In this document: positions 9,191 to 18,040 of the stretch, piece by piece
Numbering within the stretch: the stretch's first letter is position 1
Layout: each line of letters opens with the position of its first letter
Origin: Leucobacter edaphi
Lineage (GTDB): Bacteria > Actinomycetota > Actinomycetes > Actinomycetales > Microbacteriaceae
DNA length: 64,000 bases
NCBI RefSeq assembly: GCF_016522535.1
Contig: NZ_JAEHOI010000002.1
Coordinates: forward strand, 1 to 64,000
Direction of reading: 5' to 3'
Notes under the pieces: model-generated
What the model was told of the DNA's origin: nothing
The model's database searches: none
What the model saw: the letters and a program-made list of their open reading frames with translations, nothing else
Translations under genes and position numbers: made by a program

Positions 9191-10267
9191 ATGAGCGACA
9201 CCACGGCACCCGAAGCCCCCGTCACCGGCGCCCACCTCGTGGGCAGCATCAACTTCGAGGACGCGGAGACCACCATGCGCACCGCGGCCGCCGAGCTCGG
9301 CGACCGCCTGAAGCGCATCCCCGACGGCGAGGTGGGGGAGCGCTTCCACTGGATCGCCTTCCAACCGGGCCGGATCGCCAGGAGCGCCGGGATCGGCCGG
9401 GTCGGGGACACTCCGATCCCGCTCCGTATGCTCGACATCCGCCCCGTGCGTCTTGAGGAGGGCGTGCGCGCGGAAGACCTCGAGCTGGAACCGCTCGGCT
9501 ACGCGGAAGCCGCGCTCGAGTCGTGGGAGACCTTCGCGCGCCTGCAGGGAGAGGGGATCATCCCGGCGGAGACGCGCTTCCAAGTCTCCCTGCCCACGCC
9601 GCTCGGTGTCGTCGGCAGCTTCGTCCGGGCGGAGGACCGCGCGGCGTTCGAGCCGGTGTACGAGACGGCGCTCGCCGCGGAACTCTCCCAGATCCTCGCG
9701 GCGATCCCGCACGATCGTCTCGCGATCCAGTGGGATGCGGCGCTCGAGTTCGCCATCCTCGAGAGCGCAGCGTACGCCGCGCGGGGCGGCCAGCGCCCCG
9801 AGTGGTTCGAAGACGTCTGGGGCGGCACGAGCGAGCGGCTCGCGCGTCAGATCGATCGCGTACCCGAGGACGTGGAGGTCGGTGTGCACCTGTGCTACGG
9901 CGATGTCGCCGAGAAGCACTTCGTGGAGCCGGCGGACACGGGCAACCTCGTCCGCTTCGCGAACCTCGTCGTCGCAGCGGCCCATCGGCCCCTCACCTGG
10001 CTCCACCTTCCGGTGCCGATCGAGCGCGACGACGCGGAGTACTTCGCCGCGCTCGAGGGCCTCGAGATCCCCGCGGAGACCGAGCTTTACCTCGGTCTTG
10101 TCCACCGGGAAGACGGCGCGGAGGGTGCGGCCCGCCGCATCGAGGCGGCGCGAGCCCACGTGACGCGGCCGTTCGGCGTCGCCACCGAGTGCGGCTTCGG
10201 GCGCGCCCCCGAGGGCACCACCGTCCCGCTGTTCGAGGCGCACCGGGCGGTCGCCGCCGCCTGGTGA
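9191..10267 (+). CDS. MetE/UROD-like TIM-barrel protein, function unknown
   Basis: The 358-residue protein resembles the C-terminal catalytic barrel of cobalamin-independent methionine synthase (MetE). It begins with a GAHLVGSINFED strand and an RIPDGEVGERFHW segment. HLCYGD carries His233 and Cys235, and ATECGFG carries Cys334, which match the order and approximate spacing of the MetE zinc ligands that activate homocysteine thiolate. MetE proper is about 750 residues, so this is a stand-alone barrel that could methylate a different thiol or act on another substrate. The ATG at 9191 has no close ribosome binding site. It lies alone between the sucCD terminator and an ABC importer. The fold call is reasonably sure; the reaction is inference. 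Confidence 0.6.
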   Translation: MSDTTAPEAPVTGAHLVGSINFEDAETTMRTAAAELGDRLKRIPDGEVGERFHWIAFQPGRIARSAGIGRVGDTPIPLRMLDIRPVRLEEGVRAEDLELEPLGYAEAALESWETFARLQGEGIIPAETRFQVSLPTPLGVVGSFVRAEDRAAFEPVYETALAAELSQILAAIPHDRLAIQWDAALEFAILESAAYAARGGQRPEWFEDVWGGTSERLARQIDRVPEDVEVGVHLCYGDVAEKHFVEPADTGNLVRFANLVVAAAHRPLTWLHLPVPIERDDAEYFAALEGLEIPAETELYLGLVHREDGAEGAARRIEAARAHVTRPFGVATECGFGRAPEGTTVPLFEAHRAVAAAW

Positions 10268-10409
10268 GCCGGCCCCGGTCTCACCGGTCGGGTGGCCCTG
10301 CCGCCGCAGGCACGCCGGGCGCCGGCCCCGCGCGTCACGTGCATCGCACGCGGCCGTCCGGGCGAGGCGTGGCCCCGATCGCGCGGGAAATCGAGTCGGT
10401 TCGGTCCCG

Positions 10410-10415
10410 TAGAAT
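10410..10415 (+). promoter_or_regulatory. candidate -10 box (TAGAAT) of the NMT1-type ABC operon
   Basis: TAGAAT lies about 60 bases before the GTG start of the binding-protein gene, in an otherwise GC-rich gap. A -35 is not convincing. The start codon has its own GAAAGGA ribosome binding site. Confidence 0.4.
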
Positions 10416-10476
10416 AGGAGGGTTGCGCCGCGACGTCGCGCGCACCCGAACCTCCCAGGCCCCGAAAGGACCTCAC

Positions 10477-11484
10477 GTGACCCGCCGCACCCTCCGTACG
10501 TTCTCAGCCGCGGTCGCCGCGACCGCGGCCATCGCACTCGCGCTCACCGGCTGCTCCTCCAACTCCGCGGGAGGCGGCGGCGAAGCGGGAGGCGAATCGG
10601 CGGGCGCCGTCCGCATGGGGACGCAGCCGTGGCTCGGCTACGGCCAGTGGTACGTCGCGGAGGATCAGGGCTACTTCGCGGACAACACGGTCGACGTGAA
10701 GCTCTCGAGCTTCAACGCCGACGCCGATGTCAACGCCGCGCTCGCCGCGAACAAGCTCGACATGGCCAACGTCGGCGCCCAGGCCGCGCTGCAGTTCATG
10801 GAGCAGGGTGTCGACGTCTCGATCGTCCTCCTGCTCGACTCGGCCACCGAGGCCGACGCCATCCTCAGCAGCGAGAAGATCGGCTCCGTCAAGGAGCTGA
10901 AGTGCAAGTCGGTCGCGTTCGAGAAGGGCGCAACGAGCGAGATCCTGCTCGCCGAGGCGCTCGACGACAACGGGATGAGCTTCGACGACGTCAAGGTCAT
11001 CGAGTCCTCGGCCGACAAGGTCACCCCGATGGTGCTCGCCGGCCGCGTCGACGCCGGCGTCACCTACGAGCCCTATGTGAGCGAGGCGATCGCGGCGGAC
11101 AAGGGCGTTCGCGCCCTCGTCACCGCCGGCGACTATCCCGGCCTGATCACCGACGTGCTCGTCGTCCGCAACGACTTCCTCGACAAGCACCCCGACGAGG
11201 TCCGCAGCGTCATCCAGTCGTGGGACGACGCGGTCGCCTTCACCGCGGAAGATCCGGCGAAGGGGCGCGAGATCATCGCGAAGGGGGTCGGTTCCAACGT
11301 CGCCGACCTCGAGTCGGCCTTCGACGGCGTGCACTACTACACGCTCGCCGAGAACCGTGAGCTCCTCACGGGCGAATACCTCACCGAGACGCTTCCGGCC
11401 CTCGTCACGGTCGCCAAGCGGATCGGGCTGATCGAGGGCGACGTCGACGCGAAGCGGGCCATCCGCTCTGAATACCTGAGCTAG
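10477..11484 (+). CDS. ABC transporter substrate-binding lipoprotein, NMT1/SsuA-like
   Basis: The 335-residue extracytoplasmic binding protein has a lipoprotein signal peptide ending in LALTGC (Cys about residue 26) and a Gly-rich linker. The mature domain starts RMGTQPWLGYGQWYVAEDQGYF, the usual opening of the NMT1/SsuA/ThiY/NrtA family. Later segments such as NKLDMANVGAQAAL and DAGVTYEPYVSEA match the same fold. Families of this type bind sulfonates, taurine, nitrate or thiamine precursors; the sequence does not tell which. The GTG start at 10477 follows GAAAGGA. The permease and ATPase genes follow at 10 bp spacing and then overlapping. Confidence 0.85.
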   Translation: MTRRTLRTFSAAVAATAAIALALTGCSSNSAGGGGEAGGESAGAVRMGTQPWLGYGQWYVAEDQGYFADNTVDVKLSSFNADADVNAALAANKLDMANVGAQAALQFMEQGVDVSIVLLLDSATEADAILSSEKIGSVKELKCKSVAFEKGATSEILLAEALDDNGMSFDDVKVIESSADKVTPMVLAGRVDAGVTYEPYVSEAIAADKGVRALVTAGDYPGLITDVLVVRNDFLDKHPDEVRSVIQSWDDAVAFTAEDPAKGREIIAKGVGSNVADLESAFDGVHYYTLAENRELLTGEYLTETLPALVTVAKRIGLIEGDVDAKRAIRSEYLS

Positions 11485-11494
11485 TCGCCGCAGC

Positions 11495-12313
11495 ATGTCC
11501 ACGACCGCAGCACCGCGGCGGGCCCGCCGCCGGGCGAGAATCGGCGAGCGCCTGAGCCGGCCCGCCTACCTGACCACGGCGGTAGCGACCTTCGTCATCC
11601 TCATCGCCCTGTGGTGGATCGTCTCCGCCGCGGGCCTCGTCGACCCGATGTTCCTGCCCGGCCCCGATGCTGTCGCCGGGGCGCTCGCTCGGCAGGCGGC
11701 CAACGGCGAGCTCTGGGGCGACATCGGGGTGAGCGCCTTCCGGATCGCGATGGGCTTCATTCTCGCGACCGTGATGGCGGTGCCGCTCGGCACGCTCATG
11801 GGCGTGAACGCCCGCGTGGAGGCGGCGCTCGAACCGCTCATGGACTTCATTCGGTACATGCCGGTCGTGGCATTCGTGCCGCTCACGATCGTCTGGGTCG
11901 GCATCGACGAGACGCAGAAATTCCTGATCATCTGGATGGGAACGTTCTTCCAGCAGGTGCTCATGGTGGCGGACGCGGTGCGCAGGACGCCCCGCAACCT
12001 CGTGAGCCTCGGCGAGACGCTCGGCCTGAGCCGCACGCGGCTGCTCACCAGCATCGTCGTGCCCTCCGCGATGCCGCGCATCTGGGACGCCCTCCGCGTC
12101 ACCCTCGGCTGGGCCTGGACCTGGCTGGTCGTCGCCGAGCTCGTCGCGGCGTCGAGCGGCATGGGCTTCCGCATCACCGTCGCCCAGCGGTTCTTCGAGA
12201 CCGACCTCATCATCGGCTACGTGGTCGTACTGGGCGTGCTCGGGCTGATCCTCGACCAGGCCATGCGCGCCGGAGGCCGCCGCATGTTCGCATACCAGGA
12301 GGGTCGCTCGTGA
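11495..12313 (+). CDS. ABC transporter permease, SsuC/TauC type
   Basis: The 272-residue permease has six hydrophobic segments. The binding-protein-dependent transport signature (EALGLSR-like: SLGETLGLSRTRLLTSIVVPSAMPRIWDALR) that couples to the ATPase lies near residues 170-200. Its N-terminus is Arg-rich and cytoplasmic. It is the membrane component of the importer that starts at 10477. The 3' end overlaps the ATPase gene by four bases (GTGA), indicating translational coupling. Substrate unknown. Confidence 0.88.
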   Translation: MSTTAAPRRARRRARIGERLSRPAYLTTAVATFVILIALWWIVSAAGLVDPMFLPGPDAVAGALARQAANGELWGDIGVSAFRIAMGFILATVMAVPLGTLMGVNARVEAALEPLMDFIRYMPVVAFVPLTIVWVGIDETQKFLIIWMGTFFQQVLMVADAVRRTPRNLVSLGETLGLSRTRLLTSIVVPSAMPRIWDALRVTLGWAWTWLVVAELVAASSGMGFRITVAQRFFETDLIIGYVVVLGVLGLILDQAMRAGGRRMFAYQEGRS

Positions 12314-13113
12314 ACGAGACCGGGAAGCTCAGGATCGCTGGGCTCGCGAAGCGCTTCGGCGACGTCGTCGCGCTCGACGGCGTCGACCTCGCCGTGGCCG
12401 AGAACGAGTTCGTCTCCATCGTCGGCGCCTCCGGCTGCGGGAAGTCGACGTTGCTGTCGCTGATCGCGGGCCTCGAGACGCCGAGCGAGGGCGTCGTGGA
12501 GGTGTCCGGCCGCCCCGTGACAGGTCCGGGCCGCGATCGCGGCGTCGTCTTCCAGCAGGCCACCCTCATGCCGTGGCTCACCGTCCAGCGCAACGTCGAG
12601 TTCGCCCTCCGCGGCGAGGCCGGCCTCTCGAAAGCTGACCGCGCGGACCGCGCCCGCGAGTTCCTCGGGCTCGTCGGACTCGAGGGCTTCGAACAGGCCT
12701 TTCCCGCGCAGCTCTCCGGCGGCATGCAGCAGCGCGCCGCGCTCGCCCGCTCGCTGAGCTATGGTCCGGAGATCCTGCTCATGGACGAGCCGTTCGGCGC
12801 GCTCGACGCGCTCACCCGGCGCACGATGCAGGAGCTCCTGCTCGAGGTCTGGGAGCGGCACCGGCTCACGGTGCTGCTCGTCACCCACGACATCGACGAG
12901 GCCGTCGTGACGAGCGACCGCGTCGTGGTCATGAGCCCGCGACCGGGGCGCGTGCGCGAGATCCTCGACGTGCCGATCGCCCGTCCCCGCTCGCTCGCCT
13001 CGGAGCGGACGACCGAGTTCCGCGATCTCGCTGATGCGATCCTCGCCCTCATCCACGAGCGTCCCGAGCCGCGCTCGGGCGGGTCGGAGGTCCCGGCCGC
13101 GGCCGCGGAGTAG
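12310..13113 (+). CDS. ABC transporter ATP-binding protein, SsuB/TauB type
   Basis: The 267-residue ATPase has Walker A GASGCGKST, the Q-loop VVFQQATLMPWLTV, signature LSGGMQQRAALARSL, Walker B LLMDEPFGALD and the switch histidine in LLVTHDIDEAV. These are typical of the nitrate/sulfonate/taurine ATPase subfamily. It starts with GTG overlapping the permease stop. It completes a full three-gene importer with 10477 and 11495. A 30-residue acidic and Ala-rich tail follows the core. It might also energise the thiBP permease downstream, which has no ATPase of its own; that is speculation. Confidence 0.9.
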   Translation: MNETGKLRIAGLAKRFGDVVALDGVDLAVAENEFVSIVGASGCGKSTLLSLIAGLETPSEGVVEVSGRPVTGPGRDRGVVFQQATLMPWLTVQRNVEFALRGEAGLSKADRADRAREFLGLVGLEGFEQAFPAQLSGGMQQRAALARSLSYGPEILLMDEPFGALDALTRRTMQELLLEVWERHRLTVLLVTHDIDEAVVTSDRVVVMSPRPGRVREILDVPIARPRSLASERTTEFRDLADAILALIHERPEPRSGGSEVPAAAAE

Positions 13114-13125
13114 GCTCTTCTTCCG

Positions 13126-15117
13126 ATGAGATCTTTCGTGACCGCCGTGATCGCGGCGATCGAGGCCGCCGCGGTCGCGCTCGCCGGTGTGATCGCTGTT
13201 GCGATCCCCGTGCTCCTCATCTGGATCGTCACGTTCGGGCTCGCTGCCGAGCCGGCCGCGGTTGCCTCGTGGGTGGCGGGGATCTGGCTTCTCGGGCACC
13301 TCGTTCCGCTCGGATTCACCGTTCCGGCGGAGTCGGCGCTCGCGTTCGGGCTCCCGCCCGAGGCGCTCCAGGTGGGCCTGTCCCTCGCCCCGCTCGGGAT
13401 CACCCTCCTCACCGCGGCGCTCGGCGCGCGCTCCGGGTGGCGCTTCGGCGGTCGCGGCGGGGCTGGGGCGTCCGGGCCACTCGGCGGGGCGATCGGGTTT
13501 GGAGCGATCGCCCTGATCGCGACGCTCGTCGCCGGTCCGCTGGTTGCTGCCCCGCGCTGGCTCGCGGTACTCGTGCCCGCGCTCGTCTACGGCGCGCCGG
13601 CGCTGCTCGGCTTCCTCGTGCGCGCCGCGCGCGACGAGCACGAGTGGTGGGACCGCGCCATCGGCGGGACGCAGCGGGCCCTCGACCACGCCGGTCTGCG
13701 AAGCGCCGCGGCGCTCCGTGGGCGCGCGGCCCTGGTGGCTCGCCTGTGCGGGATCCTGCTCGCCCTGCTGATCGGGCTCGCCGCAATCGCCCTCGCCGTC
13801 GCGTTCGTTGTCGGATACGCGCGCATCATCGAGCTCAGTCAGAGCCTGCAGATGGATCCCCTCGGGTCGATCCTGGTCTTCATCGCACAGCTCGTCGCGC
13901 TGCCGATCGGCGTGCTCTGGGCGGCAGCGTGGCTCACGGGCGGTGGCTTCGCGATCGGCGTCGGCACCTCTGTCACGCCCTTTGAAACGCTGCTCGGGCC
14001 GTTGCCCGCGCTGCCGATTTTCGGAGCGATCCCGCAGGGCTGGGGCGCGCTCGGCGCGCTGCCGCCGGCGATTCTCGCCCTCGCGGCGATCGCCGCCGGG
14101 GCCGTCTTCGCGCGGCGCACGGATCTGCGACGCGCCTCCTGGCCGGTCGCCGTGATCATTCCGCTGCTCGCCGGTGCGTTCGCCGGGCTCATCGTCGCCG
14201 GCCTTTCCGCGCTCGCGACCGGGTCGATCGGGCCGGATCGCCTCGCGAGCACGGGATCGTCCCCGTGGCTCGTCGGAGGGCTCGCGGCAGCGGAGCTCGG
14301 TATCGGCGCCCTGATCGGGGTTTCCGCGGCCCGCTTCGATGTGGCTCGCGTGCGAGAGGCGATCCCGGAGGAGCTGCCGGGGAGCGCGGCCGTCCGGGGG
14401 ATGCGGGAGCGGGTCTCCGAGCGCGTCGGGGCCGTCGCCGCGAGCGTGCAGGGCGCACGCGGCGGGGATCGGTCGCCGCGCGGGGGAGCAGACGCCCCTG
14501 AGCAGGCCCCCGAGCGAGACGAGAGCCAGGACGATCTGCCCACGCTGCCGATCGCGGAAGGCTCCGAGGATTCTCTGATCGCGGCCGCATATTCGAGCGC
14601 GTCCGGGTCCGTGAGCGCACCCGGTTCCGGCGGCGGCGGTCCACGCGGAGACGACCGGCTCGACCGGCTCGACGATCCGGACTTCGCGGATCAGGAGACC
14701 GACGTGGTCGAGCCGCTTCCGCGCGGGGACGCCCCGCTGGCGGCGGAAGAGTCGCCGGGCGCTGCCGCCGAATCCGAGGCGGACGAGTGGGAGCTCGGGC
14801 CGGACGCGGAGGCGAGCCCGGAGGCGACCCCGGATGCGGATGCTGAGCTGGGGGAGGAAGCGGAAGCGGAGCGCGAGCGATTGGCCGCGCGCCGTGCAGC
14901 CCGTGAGGCCCGCGCGGCCGAGCGCGCCGCGGCGGCGGAGGCAGCGCGCGAGGCCGAAGATCGGGAGGCGGAGCGGGCCGCGGCGGAGTCCGACGCGCTA
15001 CTCGCGTACTCGTGGGACCCCTCCGTGGTCACGGAAGAATCGTCAGAATCCGTGCCTGATCAGGACTCTTCACCCCGCCGTAAGCTCGGTTGGCGCGGAG
15101 TGCGCCGGGGGCGCTAG
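13126..15117 (+). CDS. PerM/DUF6350-like cell-envelope membrane protein
   Basis: The 663-residue protein has a membrane half (residues about 1-420, at least eight hydrophobic segments in Ala/Gly/Leu-rich sequence) and a long charged, disordered cytoplasmic tail (about 420-663) rich in Asp, Glu, Arg and Ala, including an EAEAERERLAARRAAREA heptad-like stretch that may form a coiled coil. This layout and the nearby purN-purH match the actinobacterial DUF6350 family that includes mycobacterial PerM, a membrane protein linked to division and persistence. It begins 12 bp after the ABC ATPase gene. In other actinobacteria this gene is directly next to purN; here the thiamine transport genes lie between them. 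Confidence 0.7.
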   Translation: MRSFVTAVIAAIEAAAVALAGVIAVAIPVLLIWIVTFGLAAEPAAVASWVAGIWLLGHLVPLGFTVPAESALAFGLPPEALQVGLSLAPLGITLLTAALGARSGWRFGGRGGAGASGPLGGAIGFGAIALIATLVAGPLVAAPRWLAVLVPALVYGAPALLGFLVRAARDEHEWWDRAIGGTQRALDHAGLRSAAALRGRAALVARLCGILLALLIGLAAIALAVAFVVGYARIIELSQSLQMDPLGSILVFIAQLVALPIGVLWAAAWLTGGGFAIGVGTSVTPFETLLGPLPALPIFGAIPQGWGALGALPPAILALAAIAAGAVFARRTDLRRASWPVAVIIPLLAGAFAGLIVAGLSALATGSIGPDRLASTGSSPWLVGGLAAAELGIGALIGVSAARFDVARVREAIPEELPGSAAVRGMRERVSERVGAVAASVQGARGGDRSPRGGADAPEQAPERDESQDDLPTLPIAEGSEDSLIAAAYSSASGSVSAPGSGGGGPRGDDRLDRLDDPDFADQETDVVEPLPRGDAPLAAEESPGAAAESEADEWELGPDAEASPEATPDADAELGEEAEAERERLAARRAAREARAAERAAAAEAAREAEDREAERAAAESDALLAYSWDPSVVTEESSESVPDQDSSPRRKLGWRGVRRGR

Positions 15118-15131
15118 GGTAAGAGGCGACA

Positions 15132-15218
15132 TCCACGGGAGTCCCGACGCGCGGGGCTGAGAGGGAGCACGCGAGCTCCGACCGTTCAACCTGATCTGGT
15201 TCATGCCAGCGGAGGAAG
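15132..15218 (+). promoter_or_regulatory. TPP riboswitch (THI element)
   Basis: The conserved blocks appear in order: GGGAGTCC, then GGGGCTGAGAGGG, then a variable stem, then CCGTTCAACCTGATCTGG and CATGCCAGCGGAGGAA. The GCTGAGA and ACCTGATCTGG blocks form the pyrimidine- and pyrophosphate-sensing helices of the thiamine pyrophosphate aptamer. The closing helix includes the GGAGGA at 15211-15216, which is also the ribosome binding site of thiB (ATG 15228). TPP binding should therefore block translation start. A TAGGGT -10-like box overlaps the stop codon of the gene upstream. Confidence 0.93.
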
Positions 15219-15227
15219 GAAACTCTG

Positions 15228-16340
15228 ATGACCCCTGCCATCACTCGCTCGATCACGCGCCGGAGCGCGCGGACCACTGCGGCACTGGCGCTCTGCGCGG
15301 CCGCGATGCTCGCGCTCGGTGGCTGCGCGACGGGCGCGCCCGATTCCGAGAAGGACGCAGCCCAGAACGCTGCCGACGGCGGCAAGACCGTGACGATCGC
15401 GGTCCACGACTCCTTCCCGAACGAGGAGTTCGAGAAGGCCGCAAGCGAGGCGACCGGCTACACGGTCAAGGTCGTCTCGGCCGGAGACGGCGGCGAACTC
15501 ACGAACAAGCTCGTGCTCACGAAGGGCGCCCCGATCGCCGACGCCTTCTTCGGCGTCGACACGATCTTCGCCTCGCGCCTCATCGAGAACGGGGTTGCGG
15601 CGAAGTACGCGCCCGAGCACCTGGCGAAGAGCGCCGAGGCGCACCGCGTGGAGGGCGACGAGTCGCTCACCCCGGTCGATCTCGGAGCGACCTGCATCAA
15701 CGTCGACACGGGCTGGTTCGCGAACAAGAAGCTCGCTGAGCCGAAGAGCTACGAGGACCTCGCGAAGCCCGAGTACAAGGACCTGACCGTGCTGCTCGAC
15801 CCCACGGCGTCCTCGACGGGGGCCTCCTTCCTCGTCGGCACGGTGTCGAAGTTCGGCGAGAACGGTTTCGCCGGCTACTGGAAGTCCCTCGTCGACAACG
15901 GCGCGCGCGTCGAGCAGGGCTGGACCGATGCCTACAACGGCCAGTTCACGCAGGGCGGAGGCGAGGGCACGCGCCCGATCGTCGTCTCCTACAGCTCCTC
16001 GCCGGCGTTCACCGTCTCGAAGGACGGCAAGTCGACCACCACGAAGGCCCTGCTCGACACCTGCTCCAAGCAGGTCGAATACGCGGGCGTGCTCACGGGA
16101 GCCAAGAATGAGGCCGGCGCGAAGGCGGTCGTCGACTACCTGGTCTCGCGAGAGTTCCAGGACACGATCCCCGACGCGATGTACATGTATCCGGCGGACG
16201 CCGAGGCGAAGGTGCCGGCCGCGTGGAGCGAGTTCGCCCCGCTGCCGAGCGCGGAGCAGTCGCACGATCTGCCCGCAGCCGAAATCGAGCGCGGCCGCGA
16301 GGGCTGGCTCAAGACCCTGAGCGAGAAGATCGGGCTCTAG
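15228..16340 (+). CDS. thiB: thiamine ABC transporter substrate-binding lipoprotein
   Basis: The 370-residue binding protein has a lipoprotein signal peptide ending in LALGGC and then the ThiB fold: VTIAVHDSFPNEEFEKAASEATGYTVKVV at the start of the mature domain, LTNKLVLTKGAPIADAFFGVD, and the conserved PASSTGA-like DPTASSTGASFL segment. It binds thiamine (and phosphate esters in some homologues) outside the membrane. It sits directly under a TPP riboswitch and overlaps thiP by one base, so the operon should be repressed when intracellular TPP is high. Identity is strongly supported by sequence and riboswitch together. Confidence 0.93.
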   Translation: MTPAITRSITRRSARTTAALALCAAAMLALGGCATGAPDSEKDAAQNAADGGKTVTIAVHDSFPNEEFEKAASEATGYTVKVVSAGDGGELTNKLVLTKGAPIADAFFGVDTIFASRLIENGVAAKYAPEHLAKSAEAHRVEGDESLTPVDLGATCINVDTGWFANKKLAEPKSYEDLAKPEYKDLTVLLDPTASSTGASFLVGTVSKFGENGFAGYWKSLVDNGARVEQGWTDAYNGQFTQGGGEGTRPIVVSYSSSPAFTVSKDGKSTTTKALLDTCSKQVEYAGVLTGAKNEAGAKAVVDYLVSREFQDTIPDAMYMYPADAEAKVPAAWSEFAPLPSAEQSHDLPAAEIERGREGWLKTLSEKIGL

Positions 16341-18040
16341 TGCCCGAGCGTGAGGAAGGTGAGCCGCGGCCGAGTCCGTGGCGGATCGCGGGTCCGGCGG
16401 CCTGGGTGCTCGCCGCAGCGATCCCGCTCGCCTTCCTCGCGCTGTTCTTCCTGTGGCCCGTCCTCTCCCTGATCGCGACGGGATTCCTCGAGAACGGCCG
16501 GATCGACCTGTCCGGGATCCCCGAGGTGTTCGGGGCGCCGCGCACCTGGCGCGTGATCGGGCAGACGCTCGCCCAGGCCGGGCTCGCGACGGCGGTGTCC
16601 GTGGCGCTCGGCCTCCCGGCGGCGCACGTGCTCTACCGACTGGATTTCCCCGGTCGCGGCGTGCTGCGCGGACTCATGACCGTGCCGTTCGTGCTCCCGA
16701 CGGTCGTCGTCGCCGCGGCGTTCGTCGCGCTCACCGGGGAGGGCGGGCCGCTCGCGGGGCTCGGGCTCGACCGCAGCCTGTGGGCGATCGTGCTGGCCCT
16801 CGCCTTCTTCAACGTGACGGTCGTGGCTCGCACGGTGGGGACGTTCTGGGCGCGGCTCGACACGAGTTCCGAGCTCGCGGCCAGGGTGCTGGGAGCGGGA
16901 AAGGTCCGCGCCTGGTGCACGACGACGCTCCCGGCGCTCGCTCCGGCGCTCGCCTCGGCGGCGGCCCTCGTGTTCCTGTTCTGTTCGACGTCGTTCGGCG
17001 TGGTGCTGGTGCTCGGCGGACGCGAGTTTTCGAATGTCGAAACGGAGATCTACCGGCTCACGGTGCAGTTCCTTGATCTGCGTGGGGCAGCAGTGCTGTC
17101 GCTCGCGCAGTTCGCGATCGTCGGGGCCGCGCTCGTGGTGTCGGCGCGGCTGCGCTCGCGCGGGGAGCGTGCCGTCTCACTGCGCGCCGAGGCGGGCCGG
17201 ATGCCCCGGCCCGGGCGCGGTGACGTCCCGGCGCTCGTGGTATTCGGCCTGATGGCCGCGCTGTTGCACGCCGCCCCGATCGTGACCTTGCTGCTGCGCT
17301 CGTTCCGCGGGCCGCACGGCGACTGGACGCTCGCGAACTACGCCGCGCTGGTTTCGCCGCCGAAGGGCCTGCCGCTCGACGGCACGGTGTTCGACGCGAC
17401 CTGGCTGTCGCTCAGGATCGCCCTCCTTGCCGCCCTCATCGCGATGGTGCTCGGTGTGCTGCTCGCCCTCGTGCTCTCCCGGAAGCCGGAGTCCCGGGCG
17501 CTCAGGCGCGCGCTCTCGGTGTTTGACGGTGCCGTCATGCTGCCGCTCGGCGTTTCGGCGGTCACGCTCGGATTCGGCCTTCTGATCACGATGAATCGCC
17601 CGCTCGGGATCGGTTTCGACCTCCGCACCTCCGTTGCGCTCATCCCGATTGCGCAGGCCCTTGTCGCCCTGCCGCTCGTGGTGCGGACGCTGCTCCCCGT
17701 GCTGCGCGGCATCGACCAGCAACTGCGATTCGCGGCGGCGACGCTCGGTGCCGGACCCGCGGTCGTGATCCGCACGATCGACCTGCCGATGCTCGGCCGC
17801 TCTGCCGGGCTCGCCCTCGGTTTCGCGTTCGCGGCCTCGCTCGGCGAGTTCGGGGCGACGTCGTTCCTGGTGCGCCCGGGCGCGCAGACGCTGCCCGTCG
17901 CGGTGGGGCAGCTTATCGGGCATCCGGCGCCGGGCAGCTACGGCGCCGGTCTCGCCGCCGCCGTGATCCTTGGCGGGCTCGCGGCGGGCATCATGCTGCA
18001 CGCGGAGCGGCTCCGCACGGACGGCCGAGGGGAATTCTGA
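16340..18040 (+). CDS. thiP: thiamine ABC transporter permease (fused double domain)
   Basis: The 566-residue permease comprises two tandem permease modules of about six membrane segments each, as in ThiP. EAA-loop coupling motifs recur: one around ELAARVLGAGKVRAWCTTTLPALAPAL and one around LRFAAATLGAGPAVVIRTIDLPML. The GTG start overlaps the thiB stop (TAGTG). With ThiB it forms the membrane and binding parts of the thiamine importer. The expected thiQ ATPase gene is not next in the operon, where a P-loop kinase-like gene lies instead. An ATPase must come from elsewhere for the importer to work. Confidence 0.92.
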   Translation: MPEREEGEPRPSPWRIAGPAAWVLAAAIPLAFLALFFLWPVLSLIATGFLENGRIDLSGIPEVFGAPRTWRVIGQTLAQAGLATAVSVALGLPAAHVLYRLDFPGRGVLRGLMTVPFVLPTVVVAAAFVALTGEGGPLAGLGLDRSLWAIVLALAFFNVTVVARTVGTFWARLDTSSELAARVLGAGKVRAWCTTTLPALAPALASAAALVFLFCSTSFGVVLVLGGREFSNVETEIYRLTVQFLDLRGAAVLSLAQFAIVGAALVVSARLRSRGERAVSLRAEAGRMPRPGRGDVPALVVFGLMAALLHAAPIVTLLLRSFRGPHGDWTLANYAALVSPPKGLPLDGTVFDATWLSLRIALLAALIAMVLGVLLALVLSRKPESRALRRALSVFDGAVMLPLGVSAVTLGFGLLITMNRPLGIGFDLRTSVALIPIAQALVALPLVVRTLLPVLRGIDQQLRFAAATLGAGPAVVIRTIDLPMLGRSAGLALGFAFAASLGEFGATSFLVRPGAQTLPVAVGQLIGHPAPGSYGAGLAAAVILGGLAAGIMLHAERLRTDGRGEF

